Shown: positions 51,484 through 61,276, counted from the first letter of the stretch. The stretch is DNA of 64,000 bases from Synergistaceae bacterium DZ-S4 (GCA_025943965.1 JAPCWD010000004.1:1-64000); one strand, 5' to 3'. Program-made: numbers and translations. Notes: generated from the sequence alone by a model not told the origin.

Positions 51484-52488
51484 TTAGCCAAGCAGGAAAC
51501 CGGGGAGCAGGGGATCGCTCTCCTGACGCACCAGCCAGTTGAAGCCAGTGATGTTGGCGGTGCCCTTTATGTAGGGCTGTACTGTATCGAACTCTCCGAC
51601 CTTGAGTCCGGGCTCATAGTGCCCTTCAAAGACCGTTCCCAATATGCTCTCGTGGAGGAACTTCTCTCCCGGTTTAAGCTCTCCCTTTGCTGCTAGCAGT
51701 GCCATCTTCGCGCATGTGCCTGTGCCGCAGGGAGACCTGTCGACGTTTTTTGCGCCGAATATGACGCAGTTCCTGGCGTTTTCTCCTTCTTTATGGATAC
51801 CAAACTCGGCCAGCAGCACCTTGTTGTTTTCAGGGATCAGGGGATGCTGTACCTTATGCTGTTTGTTTGCCTCTTCCATTACTTCGAGCCCCATTTTTGT
51901 GATGGCAGCTGCTTCAGACGGAACGATCTCAAAACAGAAATCCTCGGCTTTGAGGATCGCAAAAAAACTTCCCCCGAAACAGATGTCAAACTTGACTGTT
52001 TTATCGATCGATGGGAGATAGAGGTCCAGGTCTCTTGCGAAGACAAACGCCGGGACGTTCTTAAGTGTAGCGGAAACTGCCTCTCCGTTTTCGACATCAA
52101 CTGTCATTGTCACAATGCCGGCAGGAGTGTCCAGCTTTACCTCTGTTGTCGGTTCCGTGACAGTTACCATTCCCAGGTTTACCATCGCTGAAGAAAGCCC
52201 GATCGACCCGTGTCCGCACATGGATACGCTGCCGCCGGAATCGCAGAAGATGACTCCTGTATGTGCCTCCGGGTTTACCGGCGGGACCATTATCGCCCCG
52301 AACATGTCAGCGTGCCCCCTGGGCTCAGTCATTATGAACCTGCGGAAGTCGTTGTGATTATCACAAAAATCTTTCCATTTCTCAGACATCGTTCGCCCTT
52401 TAAAAACAGGAGAACCTCCGATAATGATCCTTGTCGGTTCCCCGCAGGTATGGGAATCGATCGCTGCAACCATTTTTGTGATCCTCAT
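51484..52488 (-). CDS. Proline racemase family protein
   Basis: This 334-residue protein is of the proline racemase/hydroxyproline epimerase family. Both catalytic Cys are present: SMCGHGSIG and RSPCGTGTC. This points to racemase or epimerase activity rather than dehydratase. Racemisation of proline would start its reductive or oxidative use. It lies divergent from an RpiR regulator and an ornithine-cyclodeaminase-like enzyme, which suggests a proline/ornithine catabolic locus. AGGCGG precedes the ATG. Confidence 0.85.
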   Translation of the reverse strand: MRITKMVAAIDSHTCGEPTRIIIGGSPVFKGRTMSEKWKDFCDNHNDFRRFIMTEPRGHADMFGAIMVPPVNPEAHTGVIFCDSGGSVSMCGHGSIGLSSAMVNLGMVTVTEPTTEVKLDTPAGIVTMTVDVENGEAVSATLKNVPAFVFARDLDLYLPSIDKTVKFDICFGGSFFAILKAEDFCFEIVPSEAAAITKMGLEVMEEANKQHKVQHPLIPENNKVLLAEFGIHKEGENARNCVIFGAKNVDRSPCGTGTCAKMALLAAKGELKPGEKFLHESILGTVFEGHYEPGLKVGEFDTVQPYIKGTANITGFNWLVRQESDPLLPGFLLG

Positions 52489-52587
52489 TATGACAACCGC
52501 CTTTCTGTCGTTTGGATTTGACTTATCATGATGCTAACACAATAAATCACTCGTCGCAACATTTGGTCAGAATTTATAATTTTTTGA

Positions 52588-52616
52588 TTGACAAATCATA
52601 TATAGTGATTTAATAT
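52588..52616 (+). promoter_or_regulatory. Promoter with internal palindrome before the RpiR gene
   Basis: -35 TTGACA (52588-52593) and -10 TAATAT (52611-52616) are 17 bp apart. The inverted repeat AAATCA-N7-TGATTT lies between and beside them (about 52593-52611). AAATCACT occurs again at about 52545, close to the divergent proline racemase gene. This is a good operator candidate. Confidence 0.6.
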
Positions 52617-52666
52617 TCTGATGGAACAAATGCTCCACATATTGACAATATAGGAGAAAATAATCC

Positions 52667-53560
52667 ATGAACAGCGGAGCTCTCTCCCTTTTTGAGAGGA
52701 TAAGGTCCGGATCCGACAAGCTGTCTCCGGCGCAAAAAAGAGTAAGCAACTATATCCTTTCATCTTACCGGTCACTGGCCTACGTAACGCTGGCGGAGCT
52801 TGCCAGGCTTACTTTGACGGGACAGGGGACGGTCGTCAGATTTGCCCAGGCGCTGGGCTACGGTTCGTTCTCTAGTCTGCAGAGGGCATTGAGGGATGAG
52901 ATAGAGAGGGGTGCTCCGAGAAGCCTGGAGATCTACTCGTCCAAGGGCGTGAAGGATGAAGATAATTCTCCTTTCGACACCGTATTTGAGATGGAGAGGA
53001 GCCTCATGGACGAGACGCACAGCCTGATCAAAAGAGAAGAGTTCGACCTGGCTGCAAGGATCCTCTCAGATGCTCCTGCGCTGATAGTGTCAGCCACAGG
53101 GAGCAATTCGTTCCTGGCTGACTATGCCGGTTACTTTCTGGGAACGATGAAGGAGAAGGTTGCGGTCGTAAAGGGAACGGATCTTTCAGATGTGAACACC
53201 CTCCTTGATGCCCAGGAGGGAACTGTGGGGCTTGTTTTCAGTTTCCCCAGATATCCGATAAAGACACAGTCCATAGTAAAGGCCATGAAAGAGAAGGGCA
53301 TGAGGATCATCGGCATCTCAGATTCAATTGCCTCGCCGATTGCCTGTTACTGTGCTCCGTTCTTCATGGTCCCTCAGAAGTACATGACATTCATGGATCC
53401 GTGCGCTGCGGTTATGTCGCTGATACATTCAATACTGTACGGAGTATGGATGCACGACAGAAAGAGCTGCAGGAACAGGATCGAGGCAAGAAAGCGTCTT
53501 TTTGAGGGCGAAAAGTTCTTTGTGTCCGAAAATATCCCCCTTCCGGATCTCACGCCCTGA
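52667..53560 (+). CDS. MurR/RpiR family transcriptional regulator
   Basis: The protein has 297 residues: an N-terminal HTH_6 domain (LTLAELARLTLTGQGTVVRFAQ) and a C-terminal SIS (phospho-sugar/ligand-binding) domain (ALIVSATGSNSFLADYAGYFLG). RpiR regulators often sense phosphorylated sugars, but some control amino-acid catabolism. Its position between divergent proline racemase and an OCD/mu-crystallin-type gene suggests it controls this small locus. GGAG precedes the ATG. Confidence 0.82.
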   Translation: MNSGALSLFERIRSGSDKLSPAQKRVSNYILSSYRSLAYVTLAELARLTLTGQGTVVRFAQALGYGSFSSLQRALRDEIERGAPRSLEIYSSKGVKDEDNSPFDTVFEMERSLMDETHSLIKREEFDLAARILSDAPALIVSATGSNSFLADYAGYFLGTMKEKVAVVKGTDLSDVNTLLDAQEGTVGLVFSFPRYPIKTQSIVKAMKEKGMRIIGISDSIASPIACYCAPFFMVPQKYMTFMDPCAAVMSLIHSILYGVWMHDRKSCRNRIEARKRLFEGEKFFVSENIPLPDLTP

Positions 53561-53618
53561 ATATAAAAAATGAATGACCGGCATGCCGGGAAAAACATAA
53601 ACAGGAGGAGTTGCAGCA

Positions 53619-54608
53619 ATGGCATACGATGTTCGTTTTATTTCTGAGGCAGATGTACAGTCACTCGGCATTACTATGAAGGAAGTAATGGATCATGTGG
53701 AAACGGGCTGGAAGATGAACGGCGAAAATAAGACAGAGCTTCCCGCAAAGATAGGCGTACATCCAAGGCATGACTGCTACATGCACGCCATGCCCTGTTG
53801 GGTAGGCGGAGAAGTAGACATGGCCGGGATCAAATGGGTGGCCGGCTATCCGAGCAACCTGCAGAAAAAATTGCCCTACAACAACGGCGTCTTCATCCTG
53901 AATGACGTCGAGACAGGTGTGGTCAAAGCCATCATGGACTGTAACTGGATGACTACATGGAGGACCGGCGCGGCTGCAGGGCTTGGCGCCAGGTACTTCG
54001 CGGATCCGGCAACAGAAGTTGTGGCAGTGGCAGGACTCGGTACGATCGGAAAGATAACCCTCAGGGCGTTCAAGGAAGTCCTTCCCGCGATGAAGACGGT
54101 CAAGCTGTACGACCCCGTTCCCGAACAGGCCGAAAGGTACATCGAAGCGATGAAGGGCATCTGTCCAAATGTAGAATTCGTGGTATGCACCGATGTGAAA
54201 AAAGCATGTGAAGACGCCGATGTCGTTACCACATGTGCGCCGATCCTGGAGAATCCAAACAGGATCATAACCGCTGATATGCTTAAGAAGGATGTCTTCT
54301 GCATGACGAGTGACTACGATTCGACCTTTGCTGGTGAAGTGGTAAACAAAGGAAGTGCCTTCGTCTGCGACAACAGGAACCAGTACCTCTGGACCCAGGG
54401 GCACGGAGTATACTTCCAGAACGGATATCCGCTTGCCGAGGAGATATACGCCGACATGGGCGAAGTGGTCGCAGGCAAGGCCCAGCCCGTAAGGACAGGG
54501 CGCAGGACATGCCTCTTCATGGGTATCGCTAGCCATGACGTGATGACCGCTAAGCTGATCCTTAAGAAGGCTGCCGTGAAAAATGCCGGCACCATGCTGA
54601 AGCTGTGA
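53619..54608 (+). CDS. Ornithine cyclodeaminase/mu-crystallin family protein
   Basis: This 329-residue NAD-dependent protein has the family block WMTTWRTGAAAGLGARYFAD and the nucleotide loop VAGLGTIGKITLRAF. Members include ornithine cyclodeaminase (to proline), alanine dehydrogenase and Delta1-pyrroline-2-carboxylate reductase. Linkage to proline racemase fits an ornithine or proline function. AGGAGG precedes the ATG; the gene follows the RpiR gene by 58 bases and is followed by a terminator. Confidence 0.85.
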   Translation: MAYDVRFISEADVQSLGITMKEVMDHVETGWKMNGENKTELPAKIGVHPRHDCYMHAMPCWVGGEVDMAGIKWVAGYPSNLQKKLPYNNGVFILNDVETGVVKAIMDCNWMTTWRTGAAAGLGARYFADPATEVVAVAGLGTIGKITLRAFKEVLPAMKTVKLYDPVPEQAERYIEAMKGICPNVEFVVCTDVKKACEDADVVTTCAPILENPNRIITADMLKKDVFCMTSDYDSTFAGEVVNKGSAFVCDNRNQYLWTQGHGVYFQNGYPLAEEIYADMGEVVAGKAQPVRTGRRTCLFMGIASHDVMTAKLILKKAAVKNAGTMLKL

Positions 54609-54647
54609 TCTGACTATCAAAGGACCGAAGATAAAACCGTAAACGGG

Positions 54648-54694
54648 ACTCCCCCCTGACCGCCTTACCGAAGCGGCATGGGGGGAGTTTTTTT
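54648..54694 (+). terminator. Rho-independent terminator after the OCD gene
   Basis: ACTCCCCCC pairs with GGGGGGAGT, with further short pairing (CGC/GCG) inside, and is followed by TTTTTTT. Confidence 0.8.
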
Positions 54695-55043
54695 ACCGGT
54701 CTTTTTGCTGTCTCTTTCCAAAATATCGGCCTTCCGGATAACAGAATATTTGGATTATTACCCATAAATCAAAATGATTATTGACCGGGGAAGACAAAGA
54801 TAATATATTGCCAAAAACAGTCTGGGCAGATCTTATAAAAATGTCCCGTCAAAAGGGTATCCGAAGGGTCAGAGTTTTTGCTCGGAAAGGTGTGATGTAT
54901 CAGTCAGTATCTTCCTATGACATAAATTACCGATATGTTTTTCCGTCCTTTTATGTAATAATTAATAAATTGGCGACAAAAAAATCTTTGAAATAGCGAC
55001 AGTTCCTGTTTAAGTTAAACTAAATCATGAGGAGGTAGCTGCA
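54695..55043. other. Long intergenic leader region before PFOR
   Basis: No gene is supported; a 71-codon frame from TTG 54781 lacks a ribosome site and overlaps the promoter. The stretch is AT-rich and holds the promoter at 54781-54809 and a 13-bp palindrome GTTTAAGTTAAAC at 55008-55020. The ribosome site is GAGGAGG, just before ATG 55044. Confidence 0.6.
54781..54809 (+). promoter_or_regulatory. Promoter of the PFOR-carboxyltransferase operon
   Basis: -35 TTGACC (54781-54786) and -10 TATATT (54804-54809) are 17 bp apart. The 5' leader to ATG 55044 would be about 228 bases. Confidence 0.6.
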
Positions 55044-58000
55044 ATGACGAAGAGGAAGATGGTAACACTCGACGGCAATGAAGCGGCGGCGTATGTTGCA
55101 CACGCAGTCAATGAAGTGATAGCAATTTACCCCATTACACCATCTTCACCGATGGGGGAATGGTCAGACCAGTGGACTTCAGAGGGACGCCCCAACATCT
55201 GGGGCACAGTGCCGCATGTTGAGGAGATGCAGAGCGAGGCCGGTGCCTCGGGCGCATACCACGGAGCCGTACAGGCGGGAGCTCTCGGAACGACTTTTAC
55301 GGCATCACAAGGCCTGCTTTTGATGATACCGAACATGTACAAGATAGCGGGCGAACTTACCAGCACGGTCATGCACGTTACGGCAAGGACACTTGCAACA
55401 CACGCGCTTTCGATATTCGGCGACCACTCGGACGTGATGGCGGTCAGGCAGACGGGCTGGTCGATGCTCTGCTCGTCTACTGTTCAGGAAGTCATGGACA
55501 TGGCTCTTATCTCACAGATGGCGACGCTTGAAAGCAGGGTCCCGGTCCTCCACTTCTTTGACGGCTTCAGGACCAGCCATGAAGAGATGAAGGTAGAAGA
55601 GATCGAATACGACGACATGCGCGCACTGATAGACGACGAGCTTGTCAGGGCCCACAGATACAACAGGCTCAGCCCCGATTCCCCATTTATCCGAGGTTCC
55701 GCTCAGAACCCCGATGTATTCTTCCAGGCCAGGGAGGCATGCACCCCCTTTTACGAGGCAGTGGCAGACATAACGCAGAAGTCCATGGATCGCTTTGCGA
55801 AACAGGTCGGCCGCAAATATCATCTATTCGATTACTACGGCGCGGAAGATGCCGAGAGAGTGATAGTAATGATGGGATCCGGCGCGGCAGTGGCGCACGA
55901 GACAGTTGAAAGGCTCATGCAGAACGGTGAAAAAGTGGGACTCCTCGTGGTCCGTCTCTTCCGCCCCTTCGACGTCTCGCGCTTCCTTAACGCACTTCCG
56001 GCGACGGTCAGCAGGATAGCAGTCCTTGACCGCTGCAAGGATCCCGCGGCGATCTGCGAGCCCCTTTGCATGGATGTGAGGGAAGCGCTCTCCGGCAGCG
56101 ACATCACGGTCGTCGGAGGCCGCTATGGACTCTCCTCCAAGGATTTCACCCCTGCTATGGTAAAGGGAGTATATGACGAGCTGAAGAAGGCTCTGCCGAA
56201 GGATAGCTTCACGATCGGGATCGAAGACGACATCAGCTTCTCGAGCCTCGACTACGATCCCTCATTCGACACGGAAGATCCCAAAACTGTCCGTTGCCTT
56301 TTCTACGGACTGGGATCTGACGGAACGGTCGGTGCCAACAAGAACTCGATAAAGATCATTGGCGGAGAGACAGACCTCTATGCCCAGGGCTACTACAGTT
56401 ATGACTCCAAGAAGTCAGGCGGCATTACCGTCAGCCACCTCCGTTTCGGACCCAACCCGATCTATGCCAGCTACATGATCAACAGGGCAAACTTCGTGGC
56501 ATGTCATGTATATTCCTTCCTTGAGAAGCTTGATGTGCTAAAGGGCGCGGCAGAGGGAGGCACCTTTCTCCTCAACAGCCCCTTCGGGCCCGATGAGGTA
56601 TGGGAGAAGCTTCCGAAAACCACACAGCAGAGAATAATAGACAAGAAGCTCAAGTTCTACACCATAGACGCAGTGAAGATCGCAAGGGAGACAGGCATGG
56701 GCGGACGCACCAACACGATCATGCAGACATGCTTCTTCGCGATAAGCGGAGTCCTTGAGAAGAAACGCGCTATAAAGGCGATCAAGGATGCTATCGTAAA
56801 CAGTTACAGCCGCAAGGGCCAGGCAGTCGTTGATCAGAACATTGCGGCCGTCGACGCCACGCTCGCGAACCTTTACGAAGTGAAGGTCCCCAGGAAGGCG
56901 ACGTCGAGGTTTGACATCAAGCTGCCCGTAGCGGATGACGCCCCGGAATTCGTGAAGGATGTCCTTGGCCCGATGATGGTCCTTGAAGGCGACAGACTGC
57001 CGGTATCGTGCCTGCCCGAAGACGGAACTTTCCCGAGCGGGACTACGCAGTATGAGAAGCGCAGCATAGCGATAGACATCCCGTCATGGGATCCGTCGCT
57101 CTGCATACAGTGCGGCAAATGTGCGCTAGTATGTCCTCATGCCTCCATACGCGCGAAAGTCTATGATGCCGGCCTTCTTAAAGGTGCACCGAAGACATTC
57201 AGGAGCGCTGACGCAAAGTGGAAGGAATTTGAGGGAGCCAGGTTCACGGTTCAGGTAGCTCCCGAAGACTGCGTCGGATGCGGCCTCTGCGCATACAACT
57301 GCCCTGTGAAGGCGAAAGAGGGAAGCTCTGCCCGTCCGCTCATGATGGTCACACAGATGGATGTCCGCGAGAAGGAGCGGGAAAACTGGAACTTCTTCCT
57401 CGAACTGCCCGATGTGGACCGCAGCAAGCTCAACCTAGGACTTGTCAAGGACGTGCAGCTCCTAAGGCCGCTCTTTGAGTTCTCGGGAGCATGCGCCGGA
57501 TGCGGCGAAACGCCTTACCTTAAGCTGCTTTCATCCCTCTTCGGAGACCGGGCTATAATTGCAAACGCCACTGGGTGCAGTTCCATTTACGGCGGCAACC
57601 TCCCGACGACCCCATGGACAGTCAATGACGAGGGACGGGGACCGGCATGGAGCAACTCGCTCTTCGAAGATGCCGCCGAATTCGGACTCGGTTTCCGTAT
57701 GGCGATAGACAAGCACTGCGAATACGCGGCTGAACTCCTTGAGAGGATGTCCCCGGTGCTTGGAAAGAAGCTCGTAAAATCGATCCTTGAAGCGCCGCAG
57801 ACGACCGAGGCTGAGATAAGCGAACTCAGGCAGAAGGTGGAGGAGCTCAAGGGACAGCTCGAGTACATGTGCACGGAAGAGGCTGAAGAGCTGATATCTG
57901 TCGTCGACAACCTGGTCAAAAAGAGCGTCTGGTGCGTGGGCGGGGACGGATGGGCATACGACATAGGCTACGGAGGACTTGACCACGTGATAGCCTCAGG

Positions 58001-58574
58001 CAAAAACATCAATATCCTGGTCCTCGACACAGAAGTCTACTCCAACACAGGAGGCCAGATGTCAAAATCCACACCTCGCGGGGCCGTTGCCAAATTTGCT
58101 GCCGGCGGCAAGAGGCTGGGCAAGAAGGACCTTGCGCTAATGGCAATGAGCTATGGGAACGTCTATGTAGGAAGGGTGGCCATGGGAGCAAATGACGCCC
58201 ACACGGTCAAAGTGTTCCGTGAGGCGGAGGCCTATGACGGACCCTCGATCATAATAGCCTACAGCCACTGCATAGCCCACGGCATTGATATGATGAAGGG
58301 TCTCGAACAGCAGAAAAAGGCTGTGGAGTCCGGGCACTGGATGCTTATGCGGTATAATCCCGACCTGGCGAAAGAGGGCAAGAACCCGCTCGTTCTCGAC
58401 AGCAAAGAACCCAGTCTGCCGCTGAAGGATTACATCTACAACGAGACACGTTACAAGAGCCTTGCGGCAGCTGATCCTGAAGTTGCAGAGGCGCTTCTGA
58501 AAGAGGAAGAGAAGGACATAAAGGCGCGCTGGCGTTATTTCAGCCATATGGCCGCCATGAAAATGGAGGACTAG
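55044..58574 (+). CDS. nifJ: Pyruvate:ferredoxin (flavodoxin) oxidoreductase, single chain
   Basis: This 1176-residue enzyme oxidises pyruvate with CoA to acetyl-CoA, CO2 and reduced ferredoxin. The domain order is the normal one for the fused type: an N-terminal pyruvate-binding region (VTLDGNEAAAYVAHAVNEVI, YPITPSSPMGEW), a CoA/gamma part (GLGSDGTVGANKNSIKIIG), the two-cluster ferredoxin domain (CIQCGKCALVCP, CVGCGLCAYNCP), and a C-terminal TPP domain (CAGCGETPYLKLL, GGDGWAYDIGYGG). The protein has the usual extra Cys residues for the proximal cluster. It is the core enzyme of energy metabolism and is followed six bases later by a carboxyltransferase. Confidence 0.97.
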   Translation: MTKRKMVTLDGNEAAAYVAHAVNEVIAIYPITPSSPMGEWSDQWTSEGRPNIWGTVPHVEEMQSEAGASGAYHGAVQAGALGTTFTASQGLLLMIPNMYKIAGELTSTVMHVTARTLATHALSIFGDHSDVMAVRQTGWSMLCSSTVQEVMDMALISQMATLESRVPVLHFFDGFRTSHEEMKVEEIEYDDMRALIDDELVRAHRYNRLSPDSPFIRGSAQNPDVFFQAREACTPFYEAVADITQKSMDRFAKQVGRKYHLFDYYGAEDAERVIVMMGSGAAVAHETVERLMQNGEKVGLLVVRLFRPFDVSRFLNALPATVSRIAVLDRCKDPAAICEPLCMDVREALSGSDITVVGGRYGLSSKDFTPAMVKGVYDELKKALPKDSFTIGIEDDISFSSLDYDPSFDTEDPKTVRCLFYGLGSDGTVGANKNSIKIIGGETDLYAQGYYSYDSKKSGGITVSHLRFGPNPIYASYMINRANFVACHVYSFLEKLDVLKGAAEGGTFLLNSPFGPDEVWEKLPKTTQQRIIDKKLKFYTIDAVKIARETGMGGRTNTIMQTCFFAISGVLEKKRAIKAIKDAIVNSYSRKGQAVVDQNIAAVDATLANLYEVKVPRKATSRFDIKLPVADDAPEFVKDVLGPMMVLEGDRLPVSCLPEDGTFPSGTTQYEKRSIAIDIPSWDPSLCIQCGKCALVCPHASIRAKVYDAGLLKGAPKTFRSADAKWKEFEGARFTVQVAPEDCVGCGLCAYNCPVKAKEGSSARPLMMVTQMDVREKERENWNFFLELPDVDRSKLNLGLVKDVQLLRPLFEFSGACAGCGETPYLKLLSSLFGDRAIIANATGCSSIYGGNLPTTPWTVNDEGRGPAWSNSLFEDAAEFGLGFRMAIDKHCEYAAELLERMSPVLGKKLVKSILEAPQTTEAEISELRQKVEELKGQLEYMCTEEAEELISVVDNLVKKSVWCVGGDGWAYDIGYGGLDHVIASGKNINILVLDTEVYSNTGGQMSKSTPRGAVAKFAAGGKRLGKKDLALMAMSYGNVYVGRVAMGANDAHTVKVFREAEAYDGPSIIIAYSHCIAHGIDMMKGLEQQKKAVESGHWMLMRYNPDLAKEGKNPLVLDSKEPSLPLKDYIYNETRYKSLAAADPEVAEALLKEEEKDIKARWRYFSHMAAMKMED

Positions 58575-58580
58575 CAGTAA

Positions 58581-60167
58581 ATGGAAAAAAGTGAAGTAAA
58601 GCAGGAGATCAAGGATACAAAAGGGCGTGTCATAGCGACAAAAGTCAGCTGCAACGGCGACAAGAGATGCAATGATGCCTCCGAGACAGAGTGTGTGTGC
58701 ATCGATGAAAAGAAAGCCGGACCGGCAATAGAAGTCAAAGAGAGCCCCAGATCCGAGAAAATAGCTGCCGCTCCCAGACCGCGCGTCGGCATAATGGAAA
58801 CTGCGTTCAGGGATGCCCACCAGTCAATAATGGCGACGAGGCTCCGTACGGATGACATGCTTCCCATTTGCGAGATAATGGATGAGGTCGGTTACCATTC
58901 AGTGGAGATGTGGGGAGGAGCGACCTTTGACTCTGCGATGCGCTTCCTCAATGAGGATCCATGGGACAGGCTGCGGCAGATCAAAAAGCGGATGAAAAAG
59001 ACAAAGACCCAGATGCTTCTCAGGGGTCAGAATCTTGTCGGCTACAGGCATTACTCCGACGAGACAGTCCGCGAGTTCGTAAAGCGGGCGATAGGCAACG
59101 GTATTGACATCATAAGGATCTTCGATGCGCTCAACGACCTTCGCAACATGTCCATAGCCGCTGAAGCAGTCAAAAAAGAGGGCGGAGAACTCCAGATGTC
59201 TATATCCTACACGATATCCCCCGTCCATACCCTTGAGCTTTTCGCCAAGCAGGCGAAAGACATGGCGGACATGGGCGCAGACTCGATCTGCATCAAGGAC
59301 ATGGCAGGCCTTATGTCCCCTGTTGCGGCTTCAGAACTTGTAACTGCCATCAAGAAGAAGGTAAACCTGCCGGTGCAGCTCCACAGCCACTATACGAGCG
59401 GCATGGCGGCTATGAGCTACCTTGCCGGGCTTGAGGCCGGAGCGGATGTAGTCGACTGCGCCATCTCACCATTCGCTATGGGTACTAGCCAGCCGGCAAC
59501 GGAAGCCATAGTCGCGGCGCTCAAGGGCGGACCTCTTGATACGCACCTCTCGCTCGACAAGCTCCTTCCTGTTGCTGAGTACTACGAGGCACTTCGGAAC
59601 AAGTACAGCGACATCATCATGGGAGTGAGCGGAGTCAACATCAACATCCTGCTCTACCAGGTGCCGGGCGGGATGTACTCGAACCTGCAGAGCCAGCTCA
59701 AAGAAGGTAATGCCTTCCATAAGTTCAAAGAGGTCATGGAGGAAGTCCCAAGGGTCCGCAAGGAGATGGGATATCCCCCTCTTGTCACGCCCACCAGCCA
59801 GCTTGTAGGAACACAGGCTGCGATGAACGTGATCTCCGGCGAACGCTGGAAGATGGTCTCGAAGGAAGTCTACCAGTACTTCAGGGGCTACTACGGCAAG
59901 ACCCCTGCCCCTGTCGATCCCGTGATCCAGAAGAAGGTCCTCGGGGACGAGATCCCCATCACATGCAGGCCCGGGGAGAAGATAGAGCCTGAGCTCGAAG
60001 CTGCCAGGAAAGAGATCGGCGTATGGATGACGCAGCCGGAGGACGTCCTCAGCTATGTTCTTTTCCCACAGGTGGCCAAAGATTTCCTGCCACAAAAGTA
60101 CGCTAAGGAAAACTGTGTGGACATCGGGCTTGAGGAACAGGCATCACCGGAGGCATACGCAATATAG
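58581..60167 (+). CDS. Biotin-dependent carboxyltransferase (PycB/OadA-type) without biotin domain
   Basis: The protein carries a TIM-barrel carboxyltransferase: ETAFRDAHQS, the metal-binding LHSHYTSGMA (His-x-His) and the catalytic-Lys region SICIKDMAGL. It would transfer carboxyl between biotin and pyruvate (pyruvate carboxylase subunit B or oxaloacetate decarboxylase alpha). The C-terminus has no Met-Lys-Met biotin motif, so a separate biotinyl protein is needed and is not in the window. An unusual 67-residue N-terminal extension carries four cysteines (SCNGDKRCNDASETECVC). It is 6 bases downstream of PFOR and clearly in the same operon. Confidence 0.85.
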   Translation: MEKSEVKQEIKDTKGRVIATKVSCNGDKRCNDASETECVCIDEKKAGPAIEVKESPRSEKIAAAPRPRVGIMETAFRDAHQSIMATRLRTDDMLPICEIMDEVGYHSVEMWGGATFDSAMRFLNEDPWDRLRQIKKRMKKTKTQMLLRGQNLVGYRHYSDETVREFVKRAIGNGIDIIRIFDALNDLRNMSIAAEAVKKEGGELQMSISYTISPVHTLELFAKQAKDMADMGADSICIKDMAGLMSPVAASELVTAIKKKVNLPVQLHSHYTSGMAAMSYLAGLEAGADVVDCAISPFAMGTSQPATEAIVAALKGGPLDTHLSLDKLLPVAEYYEALRNKYSDIIMGVSGVNINILLYQVPGGMYSNLQSQLKEGNAFHKFKEVMEEVPRVRKEMGYPPLVTPTSQLVGTQAAMNVISGERWKMVSKEVYQYFRGYYGKTPAPVDPVIQKKVLGDEIPITCRPGEKIEPELEAARKEIGVWMTQPEDVLSYVLFPQVAKDFLPQKYAKENCVDIGLEEQASPEAYAI

Positions 60168-60194
60168 CCGGCCGTCCGAAATAAGAAAAGAACA

Positions 60195-60235
60195 AAAAGG
60201 TCCTCCCGGATATATCATTTGGAGGGCCTTTTCTT
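60195..60235 (+). terminator. Rho-independent terminator of the PFOR operon
   Basis: AAAAGGTCCTCC pairs with GGAGGGCCTTTT (with a G-T pair) over a 14-base loop and ends in a T-rich run. Confidence 0.65.
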
Positions 60236-60331
60236 ATTGCCACTGAATTTAATAATGGGTTAAAATCCTTTATGAAACAGATATGCCACTTGCTGCATAA
60301 TAAAGCAAAAGACCTGGAAGGGATGGATATC

Positions 60332-60988
60332 ATGAAATTCTTTATCGACACCGCGAATATCGACGAGATAAGGACGGCCTGTTCATGGGGCATCATCTCG
60401 GGAGCGACGACCAACCCTACGCTCGTATCGAAAGAGGGCGGTGTGGATTTCCACACCCGCGTGCGCGAGATAGCTGAGACAGTCAAGGGACCTGTGAGTG
60501 CTGAAGCCGTGTCGCTTGAAAAAGATAAGCTGATCGAGGAAGCAAAAGTGATCGCTAAGATAGATCCTAACGTAGTGGTAAAGATCCCGCTCTGTCCGGA
60601 TGGATTGGGGGCCGTGAAAGAGCTTGCGAAAGAGGGCATCAAAACCAACGTGACACTGATCTTTTCAGCTAACCAGGCCATCTTGGCGGCTGCCGCGGGA
60701 GCAACTTATGTCAGCCCCTTCGTAGGGCGCCTGGATGACATCGGTGAAGACGGAATGCAGCTTGTAAGGGACATAGCAGGGATATTCGATATCTACGGGA
60801 TAGAGACGAAAATAATCGCGGCGAGCCTGCGCCATCCCGCCCATGTCTTTGAATCTGCAAAGGCCGGTGCGGACATTGCCACTGTACCTTTCAAAGTACT
60901 CAAAATGATGTTTGAACATCCCCTGACAGCGAAGGGGATAGATCAGTTCAACAAGGACTGGGAGAAGTATCTGGGGGCTAAGAAATAG
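60332..60988 (+). CDS. Transaldolase/fructose-6-phosphate aldolase family protein
   Basis: This short-form transaldolase-like protein of 218 residues begins [20 protein letters not shown], followed by GATTNPTLV. The Schiff-base lysine lies in [16 protein letters not shown]. It is the FSA/TalC type that moves three-carbon units in sugar phosphates, a pentose-phosphate link in organisms without a complete oxidative branch. The start is ATG 60332 after GGAAGGGATGG; the longer frame to 60272 is less likely. It stands alone, after the PFOR operon terminator. Confidence 0.9.
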   Translation: MKFFIDTANIDEIRTACSWGIISGATTNPTLVSKEGGVDFHTRVREIAETVKGPVSAEAVSLEKDKLIEEAKVIAKIDPNVVVKIPLCPDGLGAVKELAKEGIKTNVTLIFSANQAILAAAAGATYVSPFVGRLDDIGEDGMQLVRDIAGIFDIYGIETKIIAASLRHPAHVFESAKAGADIATVPFKVLKMMFEHPLTAKGIDQFNKDWEKYLGAKK

Positions 60989-61032
60989 TAGGGCCTTAAC
61001 TGCAATCGGCAAGTGCGGCGCGAAGATGCCGC

Positions 61033-61108
61033 GGCGAGCAGTTGGCAAGCAATGGATTTAAGGACATTGCTGAGCAATGGCTAAGCAGTTGCTAAGCGGT
61101 CGTCAAAG
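61033..61108. repeat. 11-bp period heptamer array (reversed)
   Basis: GGCGAGC and GGCAAGC start at 61033 and 61044; GCTGAGC, GCTAAGC, GCTAAGC and GTCAAAG start at 61069, 61080, 61091 and 61102. Steps are 11 bp within each run. Confidence 0.8.
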
Positions 61109-61276
61109 CTTAAAACCGTAAAATCACCCATCCCCGTCGTCCCCGATCTCAAAGCGCACTAGAAATGCTTCGAGCACTAAGGTCCGTTTAAAAAATTTTC
61201 CTTACGGAAAACGGTGCTCTCCCGATGGAAGCACTGGGGGACGACGGAAAGGGTCAGGTTCTTGCCCCCTACGATC

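Noticed and set aside
54781..54996. 71-codon frame from TTG upstream of PFOR
   Set aside because: It has no ribosome site, its start coincides with the -35 box of a good promoter, and its composition is unlike a conserved protein; it is more likely an accidental frame in the leader.
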